In this document: in pieces, positions 14,633 to 22,321 of the stretch
Numbering within the stretch: the first letter of the stretch is position 1
How the letters are laid out: each line of letters begins with the position of its first letter
From: Candidatus Azambacteria bacterium
GTDB lineage: Bacteria > Patescibacteriota > Minisyncoccia > GWC2-36-17 > WO2-46-25
NCBI GenBank assembly: GCA_016200965.1
Contig: JACQDT010000024.1
Coordinates: forward strand, 1-33,634
DNA: 33,634 nt
Reading direction: 5' to 3'
Notes under the pieces: generated by a model
Databases searched by the model: none
What the model saw: only the letters and a program-made list of their open reading frames with translations
Told to the model about the DNA's origin: nothing
Translations under genes and position numbers: made by a program

Positions 14633-15276
14633 GATTTTCAAAAACAACGGCACTTATATTACTACTTCTCTTTCTCTTGCCGGCATTTACATCTCTTGTT
14701 CATGCCGAAACAAAACTTGAAGTAGGAATACCCGGAACGCCGGGAGTGGCCGCGGGAGGATCGGTGGCCGGGCCGGCGCAATACATCAAATACATCTATC
14801 TGTTCGTGCTTGGTTTTGTGGGTATCGCTGGCTTTGTGACGCTGGTAATATGGGGCACGGTGTGGACCGCCTCGGGCATCATAGATCAGAAAGCAAGGGC
14901 GATGGAGGGCATTAAAAATTCGCTCATCGGCATCGGCATTGCCTTTACCGCGTTCATCTTGTTAAACACCGTCAACCCTGACCTGACCATAATCAAGGCG
15001 CCAACCGTGTCGTCGATTAAATCAAATGCCAACGCTTCATCGCAAACCTTCGCGGGAAGCATTATTCCGACGGTAACCGCGCCCGGGGTAACCGGAAAGG
15101 TTGCCGCATGCTGTTATCTTGCGAGTGGTCCTGCCTACCAATGGGCGTGCATGGGACAAAACGAATTGGATCAGGGCACGGGCTGTTCGTCACAGCTTGG
15201 ATTGGGGTGGCAAACATTTACGACTGCAGTAACAGGGTGCGCCGAGAAAACCGGCCAATCAGCTCCGGCATGTTAA
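14629..15276 (+). CDS. VirB2/TrbC-like pilin candidate with Cys-rich tail
   Basis: The protein has a signal peptide (residues 1-26, ending VHA), a short Gly/Pro-rich segment, and two membrane helices (YIYLFVLGFVGIAGFVTLVIWGTVW and SLIGIGIAFTAFILLNTV) joined by a short charged loop (DQKARAMEGIK). That is the TrbC/VirB2 pilin plan. It is longer than usual (215 aa against roughly 100-120) because of an 85-residue extracellular tail with six Cys residues near its end, which could form three disulfides. The tail could decorate a pilus, or the protein may be a membrane component that only resembles pilin. It is translationally coupled to the PKD-like gene. Confidence 0.7.
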   Translation: MRFSKTTALILLLLFLLPAFTSLVHAETKLEVGIPGTPGVAAGGSVAGPAQYIKYIYLFVLGFVGIAGFVTLVIWGTVWTASGIIDQKARAMEGIKNSLIGIGIAFTAFILLNTVNPDLTIIKAPTVSSIKSNANASSQTFAGSIIPTVTAPGVTGKVAACCYLASGPAYQWACMGQNELDQGTGCSSQLGLGWQTFTTAVTGCAEKTGQSAPAC

Positions 15277-15289
15277 ATTAATAAAACTG

Positions 15290-16423
15290 ATGACTACAAA
15301 AAAAATAATTCTTATATTGCTTGCTGTTCTTCTCCTTGTCGGCGCGGGATTTGCTGTGTACTATTTTTACTTTAAAAAACCGGCTGTCAAAGCGGGGGAA
15401 ACGGGAAAGGAAACGAAGGCGCCGCCCCGGGCGCAGGAAAATGTAACGGTAATAGACAGTAAGCTAAAAAGAATAAGCAAGGGTGTCGCGGTATCTCCCG
15501 TGGCGATCGCAGACGGAACAAAGGTAATGTATGCGGGCAAATCAGGCGGCATATACGAAGTCGGGTTTGACGGTGGGGGACTGAAAGAAACGAAATTCGT
15601 TCCCCAGAAAAATCTTTTCCGCGTGTTGTGGTCAAAAAACGCCGGGGAATTCATCGCGCTGTACGGCGCGCCCGAAGGAAGGCGCCTGTTTTACAATAAT
15701 AGCGCAACACAAAACACTTCGCCCCTGGATAAAAACATCGTTTCGGTTTCACTCTCAAAAACAGCAGCAAAAATGGCGTATCTGAGCATCAACGGGACGC
15801 AAAACCAAAACACCGTCACGGTCGCCGACCTAAACGGAGAAAATCCGAAAATCGCTCTCAATACGCGCCTTGCGGATGTCCGGCTTGACTGGGTGAATGA
15901 AAACGAGATCGCCGTTTCCACCACGCCGTCAGGCCTTGCAGAAAACACGTTGTGGCTCTTGAATGTTTCTTCTCAAAAACTGACCTCCGTACTTTCCGGG
16001 GTGTTCGGCCTTACAGCAAAATGGGATGATGCGGGAGAACGCTTTCTTTTTTCGCAAACTTCAAGTGCAGGAGAGAATCTGTCGCTTTCAATCTCAAATA
16101 AAACAGGAGGCCAGATAAAAAAAATGGATCTTGCCGCGCTTCCCGAAAAATGCACATTCAGCAAAGACGGAAAAAACGTATTTTGTGCCGCAGCACAGAA
16201 CGCGCCTGATATCGTATGGCCGGATGATTACTATAAAGGGCTCTACAAAACAAATGAGCGCGTCTGGTCGGTGAATCTTTCAACCGGATCAAGAAACTCG
16301 CTGTATGAATTTGATCCGAACGGCGCGTTTGACGCGACCAATCTCATTCTGTCGCCGAAGGAAGATGCGCTTGTTTTTCTAAACAAAAGCGATGGCTATC
16401 TGTACAGCCTCCAATTAAAATAG
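15290..16423 (+). CDS. Membrane-anchored TolB/WD40-like beta-propeller protein
   Basis: The 377-residue protein has one N-terminal membrane helix (IILILLAVLLLVGAGFAVYYFYF) and a basic/Pro linker. The rest, about 320 residues, is made of repeating beta strands with TolB-like features: SKNAGEFIALYG, KTAAKMAYLSINGTQ, KWDDAGERFLFSQTSS, SKDGKNVFCAA and SPKEDALVFLNKSDGYLYSL. It should form a propeller on the outer face of the membrane and act as a protein-protein interaction platform. It is the last gene of the operon, 13 bp after the pilin-like gene and tail to tail with the flippase gene. Confidence 0.7.
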   Translation: MTTKKIILILLAVLLLVGAGFAVYYFYFKKPAVKAGETGKETKAPPRAQENVTVIDSKLKRISKGVAVSPVAIADGTKVMYAGKSGGIYEVGFDGGGLKETKFVPQKNLFRVLWSKNAGEFIALYGAPEGRRLFYNNSATQNTSPLDKNIVSVSLSKTAAKMAYLSINGTQNQNTVTVADLNGENPKIALNTRLADVRLDWVNENEIAVSTTPSGLAENTLWLLNVSSQKLTSVLSGVFGLTAKWDDAGERFLFSQTSSAGENLSLSISNKTGGQIKKMDLAALPEKCTFSKDGKNVFCAAAQNAPDIVWPDDYYKGLYKTNERVWSVNLSTGSRNSLYEFDPNGAFDATNLILSPKEDALVFLNKSDGYLYSLQLK

Positions 16424-16450
16424 GCCGCTTTCTTTACGGCTACTGCTTTA
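16420..16450. terminator. Weak bidirectional terminator between convergent genes
   Basis: A short GCCG/CGGC hairpin lies between the propeller and flippase stops. On the minus strand it is followed by TATTTTAATT, and on the plus strand a T-rich segment follows at a distance. It is the only structure in the 16-bp gap and would be a weak terminator at best. Confidence 0.3.
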
Positions 16451-17852
16451 AAAAAAGAAGGTCGTTTTTAGAGACACCCTTAAACAGGTATATAAGAGCG
16501 GCGTATGAGCACGCACCTGAAAAAAGGAGCGCTACGAAGCTCTGCGTGGGGTAAAAATACAAAACCAGAAACATCGCGCCCGATGCGCCGAGCGCCTTTC
16601 CCAAAACCCTCATCGAAGGGAAAAAGCGTAATGTACGCCAAACAAGGAAAAAGAGAAAGAGGGTTACGAATACCTCTGTCACGGCCGTTACCGCGGCGGC
16701 CCCCATATAGGAATACTGCTTGATAAAATAGAGGTTCGCCGCCGTATTCAGCAGGGCCGCCGCGCCATACCCCCATAGCGCGGCTTTTTGTTTGTGTAGA
16801 GCGACAATGGCGTTGCCAAACAGGGCCCCAAAAAAGATAAATACTATCGCCACAAACAGGATGCGAAGAGGCGCGGCGGCTCCTCCAAACCCGTCCCCCG
16901 CAAGAATATGCACAATGCCCTGTGAAAGATATGCACCTCCTACCGCAAACGGTAGCGCTATGATCGCGAGAAAATCAAATGCTTTTTGAAATACGGAGCG
17001 GAAACGCGCAGGGTCCGAGGCGGCATAGCGTGAAAGAAGCGGCATGACGAGCCCCGCAAACGCAATGGGGATAAATATCGCGTGCTCCAGCACCTTGTAA
17101 GCAACGCCGTAGATGCCCACATCGCGCGAGGAATGCATAAGGGAGAGTATTACGGTGTCCCCGCGGAAATACACCAGTGTCAACACCGCGGAGACGGCAA
17201 GCGGCCACCCCTCTTTAAGTACATCCCAAAATCCTTCCGTTGCCATACGGAACCGAAATCCGGTGCGCACGACAACCCAATAATACGCAATAATAAAATA
17301 AAGCGTACCGCCAAGCACGAATACAAAAAGAAATTCAAAGATTCCGCCACCGACAAGATACAAATAAAATGAAAGCGTGAGCTGTACACCCCGAACAGCC
17401 ACTTCCGCAACAGCGGGAATGATTGTTTTTAGATGCCTCTGAAATACGCCGACAAACACCTGGGCGAGAGAGAAAAAAAATGATCCGGCGGCCGCAAGCG
17501 CGACTCCCAGCTTCACATTGAAAGAATACGGCGCGAAAAAAACAAGAGCAACTCCCAGCAAAAGAAAAACAGATAACAGCGCGCATCGCGCAAAAAATAT
17601 CCGCTCTATCGTTTCTTTTTCATCAGCCCCTTCTTTGGCGATTTCTCTGGTAAGAAGAGGGTCTAGCCCGAAACTTCCAAAAACGGAAAAAATATAAAGG
17701 ATGGTGAGCACAAGATTGTACTCGCCAAAAACACTGACTCCAAGCGCACGGGTCGCAAAAGCAACTGATGCAATTCCCAACGCGCCGGACAAAAATCTTC
17801 CGACCACTGAAATCGTCAGATTCCGTGCTATTTTTCTTGTGAGTTCGTTCAT
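16440..17852 (-). CDS. Polysaccharide/lipid-linked oligosaccharide flippase (Wzx/MurJ-like fold)
   Basis: The 470-residue protein has about twelve to fourteen membrane helices. It opens with ARNLTISVVGRFLSGALGIASVAFATRALG, and FGEYNLVLTILYIFSVFGSFGLDPLLTREIA is the signature of oligosaccharide flippases of the polysaccharide synthesis superfamily. A second block (VYFRGDTVILSLMHSSRDVGIYGVAYKVLE) is also diagnostic. It flips a lipid-linked sugar precursor across the membrane. The substrate cannot be told; surface polysaccharide is more likely than lipid II, though MurJ is not excluded. It starts 9 bp after the yidC stop and so is the distal gene of the rpmH-rnpA-yidD-yidC transcript, an unusual addition to that operon. 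Confidence 0.88.
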   Translation of the reverse strand: MNELTRKIARNLTISVVGRFLSGALGIASVAFATRALGVSVFGEYNLVLTILYIFSVFGSFGLDPLLTREIAKEGADEKETIERIFFARCALLSVFLLLGVALVFFAPYSFNVKLGVALAAAGSFFFSLAQVFVGVFQRHLKTIIPAVAEVAVRGVQLTLSFYLYLVGGGIFEFLFVFVLGGTLYFIIAYYWVVVRTGFRFRMATEGFWDVLKEGWPLAVSAVLTLVYFRGDTVILSLMHSSRDVGIYGVAYKVLEHAIFIPIAFAGLVMPLLSRYAASDPARFRSVFQKAFDFLAIIALPFAVGGAYLSQGIVHILAGDGFGGAAAPLRILFVAIVFIFFGALFGNAIVALHKQKAALWGYGAAALLNTAANLYFIKQYSYMGAAAVTAVTEVFVTLFLFFLVWRTLRFFPSMRVLGKALGASGAMFLVLYFYPTQSFVALLFSGACSYAALIYLFKGVSKNDLLFLKQ

Positions 17853-17861
17853 GAAAATGGT

Positions 17862-18560
17862 CTATTTTTTTCTGAACGCGATTCGTTGTTGCACAATGGA
17901 AAACGCCGTGGTAGTCACCCAGTACAGCGCGATTCCCGCGTGAACGGAGTACGCAATAAATACGGTGAGCACCGGCATCACGTACGTCATCTGTTTTGAC
18001 ATGGCAAGCGATGTGTTGGTCTGAAAATCGGCGGGCGTGTTGTGCTTTTTTTGCTCGTCTAAAATCATCTTTGACTGCCAGAACTGTAGCGCGCCAGCAG
18101 TAAGCGCAAGCATGATATTTTGTTTGGAGATATCCACAAAACCGAGAAAAAGATGGTTAATGCTCCCCGGATTCGGCAAAAAACTATACAACTGCAACAG
18201 GCTTTGCTCGTTAAAACCGGCTAAAAATACCCGGTACAACGCGAGAATGATGGGAAGTTGTATAAGAAGAGGGAGACATCCCGAAAAGGGATTCACCTTT
18301 TTTTCTTTGTACAGCGCCATTACCTTTTTCATTTGTTCCTCTTTCTCGTTTTTGTGTTTCTCCTGCAGCTTTTTCACCTCCGGCTGAATCGCCATCATCT
18401 CTTTTTGCGACATGATGGATTTTTGGGAAAGGGGGTACAACAAAACGCGGATAAGCAGGGTGAGCATGATGATCGCGATGCCGAGATCGTGAAATGAAAT
18501 CGTCTGATACAGAAATATCAGGGTGTTGAAAAGCGGCCTATAAAACAGTTCATTAAGCAT
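17862..18560 (-). CDS. yidC: YidC/Oxa1 membrane protein insertase
   Basis: The 232-residue protein is the short YidC form without the large periplasmic domain, as in Gram-positive and CPR bacteria. The conserved positively charged groove residue lies in LLIRVLLYPLSQKS near residue 38. PFSGCLPLLIQLPIILALYRVF and the C-terminal VMPVLTVFIAYSVHAGIALYW block are the family signature. It inserts small membrane proteins alone or with SecYEG. Its 5' end overlaps the yidD 3' end by 8 bp, so expression is coupled. Confidence 0.96.
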   Translation of the reverse strand: MLNELFYRPLFNTLIFLYQTISFHDLGIAIIMLTLLIRVLLYPLSQKSIMSQKEMMAIQPEVKKLQEKHKNEKEEQMKKVMALYKEKKVNPFSGCLPLLIQLPIILALYRVFLAGFNEQSLLQLYSFLPNPGSINHLFLGFVDISKQNIMLALTAGALQFWQSKMILDEQKKHNTPADFQTNTSLAMSKQMTYVMPVLTVFIAYSVHAGIALYWVTTTAFSIVQQRIAFRKK

Positions 18561-18831
18561 GGGGGGGATGTTGTTGCGGGGTTACCGGATTATAGCCGCC
18601 GTCGGCGCCGGGACGACACCGCGCGATTCTTTTCGCTCCGAGAAACATTCCTTTCAAGATGCCGTGGGCATGCATCGCTTCCAAAAAATATTCGGAGCAC
18701 GTGGGGTAAAACCTGCATTGTATCCCGCGCGCCCTGAAATGCTCGCGGAATATTCCATGATCGGGAGAAATGGTCCGCTGATACGCGCGGATGCATACAT
18801 ATATTGTTTTTTCTAAAATTAAACTCGTCAT
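18553..18831 (-). CDS. yidD: YidD membrane protein insertion efficiency factor
   Basis: The 92-residue protein carries the family motif in order: a short N-terminal amphipathic helix, IRAYQRTISPDHG, CRFYPTCSEYFLEAMHAHG, KGMFLGAKRIARCRPGADGGYNPV. The Cys residues of CRFYPTCS are present. It attaches to the membrane and helps YidC-dependent insertion. It overlaps rnpA by 4 bp and yidC by 8 bp, the usual gene order. The segment between ISPDHG and CRFYPTC is a little longer than usual (IFREHFRARGIQ). Confidence 0.95.
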   Translation of the reverse strand: MTSLILEKTIYVCIRAYQRTISPDHGIFREHFRARGIQCRFYPTCSEYFLEAMHAHGILKGMFLGAKRIARCRPGADGGYNPVTPQQHPPHA

Positions 18832-19157
18832 ATGCGGGCCAACGACTCAAGAATTTTCTCCTTCACCTTTTTGAACGCCAGTGAAGCAATTTGTTTTTTC
18901 GCGATGAAGACCGTGTCATATCCCTTCTTGAGAAAATTTATTTCTTTTCCGACTATTTCTCTCATTATTCTTTTTACCTTATTGCGCTCAACCGCATTTT
19001 TTGACACCTTTTTACTCACCACAAACCCCGCCCTGCTTTTTCCTTCCCGACCCTTCACATATTTTAACAGAAAAAGGGGGGTTGAAATAAACCTCCCTTT
19101 CGCGAGTATGTGTCGAAACTCGCTTTGTGTGATCAATCTGTGGTCTCTTTTGAGCAC
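18828..19157 (-). CDS. rnpA: Ribonuclease P protein component
   Basis: The 109-residue basic protein has the RNA-binding signature AVERNKVKRIMREIVGK near residues 53-69 and the opening LKRDHRLITQSEFRHILAKGR. It binds RNase P RNA and helps cleave tRNA 5' leaders. The GFVVSKKVSKNAV strand precedes the signature as expected. It starts 13 bp after rpmH. The RNA partner (rnpB) is not recognisable in this window. Confidence 0.96.
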   Translation of the reverse strand: MLKRDHRLITQSEFRHILAKGRFISTPLFLLKYVKGREGKSRAGFVVSKKVSKNAVERNKVKRIMREIVGKEINFLKKGYDTVFIAKKQIASLAFKKVKEKILESLARI

Positions 19158-19170
19158 GGAAAACTATGAT

Positions 19171-19320
19171 CTAGGAGCGGCTGGTGGTCGGGGCGAGCCT
19201 TTTTCTTCCTTTTCTCCTTCTTCGCTCAATAGTACGCTCGCCGTACACCGTCTTTTTCCTCGAGAGGAATCCGTGTTTTTTTGCCCGCCTTCTCTTGCTT
19301 GGTTTATATGTTTTTGACAT
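19171..19320 (-). CDS. rpmH: Ribosomal protein L34 (missing from the ORF track)
   Basis: Reading the minus strand from CAT at 19318-19320 gives a 49-residue protein: [20 protein letters not shown]..., then [17 protein letters not shown], ending SRS. This is L34, with the TYKPSKRRR opening and [10 protein letters not shown] close to the end. The usual GRNVLARRR segment is replaced by GERTIERRR. It was missed by the track because it is short. It is the first gene of the rpmH-rnpA-yidD-yidC-flippase transcript and diverges from dnaA. Confidence 0.95.
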   Translation of the reverse strand: MSKTYKPSKRRRAKKHGFLSRKKTVYGERTIERRRRKGRKRLAPTTSRS

Positions 19321-19339
19321 GCGTGTTGTTTATTCATAT

Positions 19340-19369
19340 ACTTTAATGTAGAAATGGGTTGAAAGTCAA
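19340..19369 (-). promoter_or_regulatory. Promoter of the rpmH operon
   Basis: On the minus strand TTGACT (19369-19364), an 18-bp spacer and TAAAGT (19345-19340) give a sigma70-like promoter with a short leader before rpmH. The -35 overlaps a small inverted repeat GTTGAAAGTCAAC (19358-19370), which may matter for control between rpmH and dnaA. Confidence 0.5.
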
Positions 19370-19400
19370 CTATTGCGCTTGGAAATGCGCTCTGCACAGC

Positions 19401-19420
19401 ATATCCACACATTATCAACA
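19401..19420 (+). promoter_or_regulatory. Two near-consensus DnaA boxes upstream of dnaA
   Basis: ATATCCACA (19401-19409) and TTATCAACA (19412-19420) each differ by one base from TTATCCACA. They lie just upstream of the dnaA promoter, which suits DnaA autoregulation or an upstream origin half. Confidence 0.55.
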
Positions 19421-19428
19421 GAAATTGG

Positions 19429-19459
19429 TTGTTTTTCTTTTTTCTTGGTGTGGTATAAT
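19429..19459 (+). promoter_or_regulatory. Promoter of dnaA with extended -10
   Basis: TGGTATAAT (19451-19459) is a perfect extended -10. TTGTTT (19429-19434) is a weak -35 at a 19-bp spacing. Initiation is expected near 19466, giving a 37-nt leader to ATG 19503 or a 10-nt leader to ATG 19476. Confidence 0.7.
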
Positions 19460-19502
19460 CCACCCGCACATCTTTATGAATGAAGCGACAAATGAGGTAG
19501 TG

Positions 19503-20864
19503 ATGGAAAACGAGGGGTTGTGGCGCCACGTGCTTTCCGAGGTGGAGCTCTCTGTGTCGCACGCGAGTTTCAATACATGGTTTCAACACACCCATATTTA
19601 CTCGAAAACAGAGGGGATTATTGTTGTTTCCGTACCAAACTCGTTCGCAAAAGAATGGCTTGAAAGCAAATTCAATAAATTCATCCTCAAGTCGTTGCGC
19701 GGCGCCTCTCCCGATATAAAAGACGTTCAATTCATCATTTCGCCGGCGGGGAGCGCTATCCCGTTCAAGTTCAAAAAGAAGAAGGAGGAGCGGGAGGTTG
19801 TCCCGCAAGACAGCCAGTTTGAATTCCAGGGGGCCGATAAAGACACCAACCTTAACCACAAGTATACGTTTGATGATTTTGTGGTCGGTTCGTCAAATGA
19901 GCTGGCGCACGCCGCTGCGGTATCCATTACGAAAAACATCGGAACGGTATACAATCCTCTTTTCATATATGGGGGGGTGGGTCTTGGGAAAACCCACTTA
20001 TTGCAGGCCATTGGCAACGAGGTTTTAAAATTACACAAGGGCAAGCTAGTAAAATATGTTTCGTCCGAAAAATTCACCAGCGAGCTTGTCGCCGCGATCC
20101 AAAACAGGGAGATGGAAAAATTTAAAGAGGAATACCGGAAACACGATGTACTTATTATAGACGATGTGCAGTTCCTTGCGGGCAAAGATAAGACGCAGGA
20201 AGAGTTTTTTCACACCTTCAATGCATTGTATGAAAAAAACAAACAGATTATTTTAAGCTCTGATCGTCCTCCCAAGGCAATCCCCACACTTGAGGACAGG
20301 CTTCGTTCCCGATTTGAGGGTGGTATGATTGCTGATATTGGATACCCGGATTATGAAATGCGTCTCGCAATACTAAAAAATAAGGTAGTGAAAAAAGAGG
20401 CGTCGCTTCAAGATGAGGTGTTGGAATATATTTCTCATAATTTCCAAAAAAATATCCGCGAACTTGAAGGCGCCCTGAATAAGGTGATCATTCAAATGAA
20501 AATTTCAAAAAACCCCCTCATATTAGACGACGTAAAAAGGATCCTTTCTCCATCACTTGCCACCCCTAAAAAAGCGGCGAACATCAAACAAATCATTCAG
20601 TCCGTCGCTGGTTTTTATGGGATTAATGAGAAACAACTCATTATTAAAACAAGAAAGCAGGAGGTGGTGAGACCCCGCCAGGTCATTATGTACCTTTTAA
20701 GAGAGGAATTTAAGTTTTCATATCCCTCAATTGGAAGTAAAATTGGTGGGAGAGACCACACTACGGTTATGCATGCGTGTGAAAAAATAGGTGGGTTGTT
20801 AAAAAATGATGAATCCTTTGCGGAAGAAATAGGTATGATAAAAAAACTTATTTATAGTGTGTAA
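19503..20864 (+). CDS. dnaA: Chromosomal replication initiator protein DnaA
   Basis: The protein has the four DnaA domains. Domain I opens MENEGLWRHVLSEVELSVSHASFNTWF. A charged linker follows. The AAA+ domain carries Walker A GGVGLGKTHLLQ and Walker B VLIIDDVQFLAGKD. The C-terminal DNA-binding domain carries the signature SKIGGRDHTTVMHACEKI. It binds DnaA boxes and opens oriC. ATG 19503 is chosen because GAGG lies five bases before it and the protein then starts like other DnaA proteins; ATG 19476 would add nine residues, and the track start at 19359 is upstream of the promoter. The linker between domains I and III is short. It is followed by an AT-rich spacer and dnaN. Confidence 0.97.
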   Translation: MENEGLWRHVLSEVELSVSHASFNTWFQHTHIYSKTEGIIVVSVPNSFAKEWLESKFNKFILKSLRGASPDIKDVQFIISPAGSAIPFKFKKKKEEREVVPQDSQFEFQGADKDTNLNHKYTFDDFVVGSSNELAHAAAVSITKNIGTVYNPLFIYGGVGLGKTHLLQAIGNEVLKLHKGKLVKYVSSEKFTSELVAAIQNREMEKFKEEYRKHDVLIIDDVQFLAGKDKTQEEFFHTFNALYEKNKQIILSSDRPPKAIPTLEDRLRSRFEGGMIADIGYPDYEMRLAILKNKVVKKEASLQDEVLEYISHNFQKNIRELEGALNKVIIQMKISKNPLILDDVKRILSPSLATPKKAANIKQIIQSVAGFYGINEKQLIIKTRKQEVVRPRQVIMYLLREEFKFSYPSIGSKIGGRDHTTVMHACEKIGGLLKNDESFAEEIGMIKKLIYSV

Positions 20865-21053
20865 ATGTTGTGTATAAGTTTTATGTTTTGAGGAAGTGGT
20901 TGATTTATATACATATTATCCACCTTCTTATCTCCATATTACTAATATTTTTATCAACATAAGAAAGTGAGTAAATACAACACATAAACAATTTACCCAC
21001 ACACATAACACCCCTTAATAATAACTATAAAAGTAAGTTTTAAGTAAATATTT
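20865..21053. other. Likely oriC: AT-rich dnaA-dnaN spacer with DnaA boxes
   Basis: The 189-bp spacer is strongly AT-rich. It contains a consensus DnaA box in reverse (TGTGTATAA, 20869-20877) and near matches TTATCCACC (20916-20924), TTATCAACA (20951-20959) and TTACCCACA (20993-21001). Long A/T stretches between them could serve as an unwinding element. The dnaA-dnaN gap is a common origin position. No gene is present. Confidence 0.75.
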
Positions 21054-22154
21054 ATGAAGATTGTGTGTTTACAGGAAAATTTAAAGAATAGTATTTCACA
21101 TCTTGAACGGATTGCATCAAAAAATCAAAGCACCCCAATTCTTAATAATATCCTCCTTAAAACAGGAGATGGATCACTTATTTTATTTACCACTAATCTT
21201 GAGCTTGGTCTACACATGCGCGTGCCATGTAAGGTTGAGAGAAAGGGTGAGTTGGTGGTTCCTATTAAATCAATTTCTTATTTCATACAAAATCTTCCCA
21301 ATATGAAAATAACCATAGAAGAAAAAGAAAAAAACATCCTTATTGAAGCTGAAAACATAAAAACAACCATTCCCACAGTGAATAAAAACGAATTCCCACT
21401 TATTCCAAAACTTAAAAACGAACACATTATAAAAATCAATCCCACAACATTTAAAACAGCACTCACCCAGGTGTTAAACTCGGTAGCGGTTTCCCATTCA
21501 ATCTCAGAAATATCCGGCATTTTTTTTAATTTTAAAGATGATGTTTTAAAAATAGCATCCACGGACAGCTTCAGGCTTTCAGAAAAAACAATATATAAAA
21601 AAAAGGAATATCAATCCACACAACCCCACTCATTTATTTTACCCCAAAAAACAGCCCAAGAACTCACACATCTTATCGAACAAGAGGATCAAATAATCAT
21701 CTCCATTGAGCAAAACCAAATTGGATTTACTTTTGAAAACGGGGTTCTTACCTCTCGGCTTATTTCCGGCACCTACCCTAACTACGAGCAGATCATCCCA
21801 AAAACAACAAAAACAAAATTTATTCTCAATAAATCTGAACTTATATCAAAAGTAAAGCTTGCAAGCGCGTTCGCATCAAAACTCAACAGCGTTTATTTCA
21901 CCGTCCACGCGAAAAAAGGAATAGTTGAAATAAAATCATCCGATGAAACAAAAGGAGAATTCACCTCAATCATCCACACCGAAGTTTCCGGAGAAAACAC
22001 CGAGGCAGCGTTCAATTACAAATATATATTAGACGGCCTTTCTAATATTTTTGAGGATGAGGTGGTATGCGAGCTAAACGGACCGTCGGCGCCGGCGTCG
22101 CTTATTCCGAAAAACAACAACTATCGCTACGTGCTCATGCCCATAAAAATATAA
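21054..22154 (+). CDS. dnaN: DNA polymerase III beta subunit (sliding clamp)
   Basis: The 366-residue protein opens MKIVCLQENLKNSISHLERIASKNQSTPILNNILL, the beginning of a beta clamp, and keeps the three-fold clamp layout, with ISGIFFNFKDDVLKIASTDSFRLS in the middle and the C-terminal YRYVLMPIKI tail. The clamp encircles DNA and tethers polymerase and other replication proteins. It follows dnaA across the likely origin. The first two thirds of the gene are markedly more AT-rich than neighbouring genes, while the last 300 bases return to the local style. Confidence 0.97.
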   Translation: MKIVCLQENLKNSISHLERIASKNQSTPILNNILLKTGDGSLILFTTNLELGLHMRVPCKVERKGELVVPIKSISYFIQNLPNMKITIEEKEKNILIEAENIKTTIPTVNKNEFPLIPKLKNEHIIKINPTTFKTALTQVLNSVAVSHSISEISGIFFNFKDDVLKIASTDSFRLSEKTIYKKKEYQSTQPHSFILPQKTAQELTHLIEQEDQIIISIEQNQIGFTFENGVLTSRLISGTYPNYEQIIPKTTKTKFILNKSELISKVKLASAFASKLNSVYFTVHAKKGIVEIKSSDETKGEFTSIIHTEVSGENTEAAFNYKYILDGLSNIFEDEVVCELNGPSAPASLIPKNNNYRYVLMPIKI

Positions 22155-22156
22155 TT

Positions 22157-22297
22157 ATGTTTGTTTCTCTTAGTCACATCATTCCCTCAATACTTAAGAA
22201 AAGAGGAATACAGAAAAAAACAGTGCTTCTTACCAAAAAAGAAGGCGCCAAGCGCGCGGTACGCGCGCCCAAGAGAGAATATTCACCAAAAAGATAA
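22157..22297 (+). CDS. 46-aa ORF after dnaN, resembling the start of a DUF721/DciA protein
   Basis: ATG 22157 begins two bases after the dnaN stop and opens a 46-codon ORF. The start MFVSLSHIIPSILKKRGIQKK resembles the N-terminus of DUF721/DciA proteins, which load the replicative helicase and often lie near dnaN. The expected KH-like domain is missing and the rest is basic (APKREYSPKR). It may be a truncated DciA gene, a coupled small gene, or chance. No Shine-Dalgarno is present; re-initiation after dnaN would be required. Confidence 0.35.
   Translation: MFVSLSHIIPSILKKRGIQKKTVLLTKKEGAKRAVRAPKREYSPKR
22252..22283 (-). terminator. Weak hairpin downstream of the PBP gene
   Basis: GCGCGCG (22252-22258) pairs with CGCGCGC (22262-22268) around a 3-nt loop. 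On the minus strand a T-rich stretch (TTCTTTTTT) follows only after about eight bases, towards 22235. It may slow transcription leaving the penicillin-binding protein gene, but it overlaps the 46-aa ORF and is not a textbook terminator. Confidence 0.25.
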
Positions 22298-22321
22298 AAT
22301 ACACCCAACAGAGTTAAGAAG

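Noticed and set aside
19164-19859. 231-aa minus-strand ORF across the dnaA start
   Set aside because: It is a shadow over rpmH and dnaA; rpmH in another frame explains the sequence.
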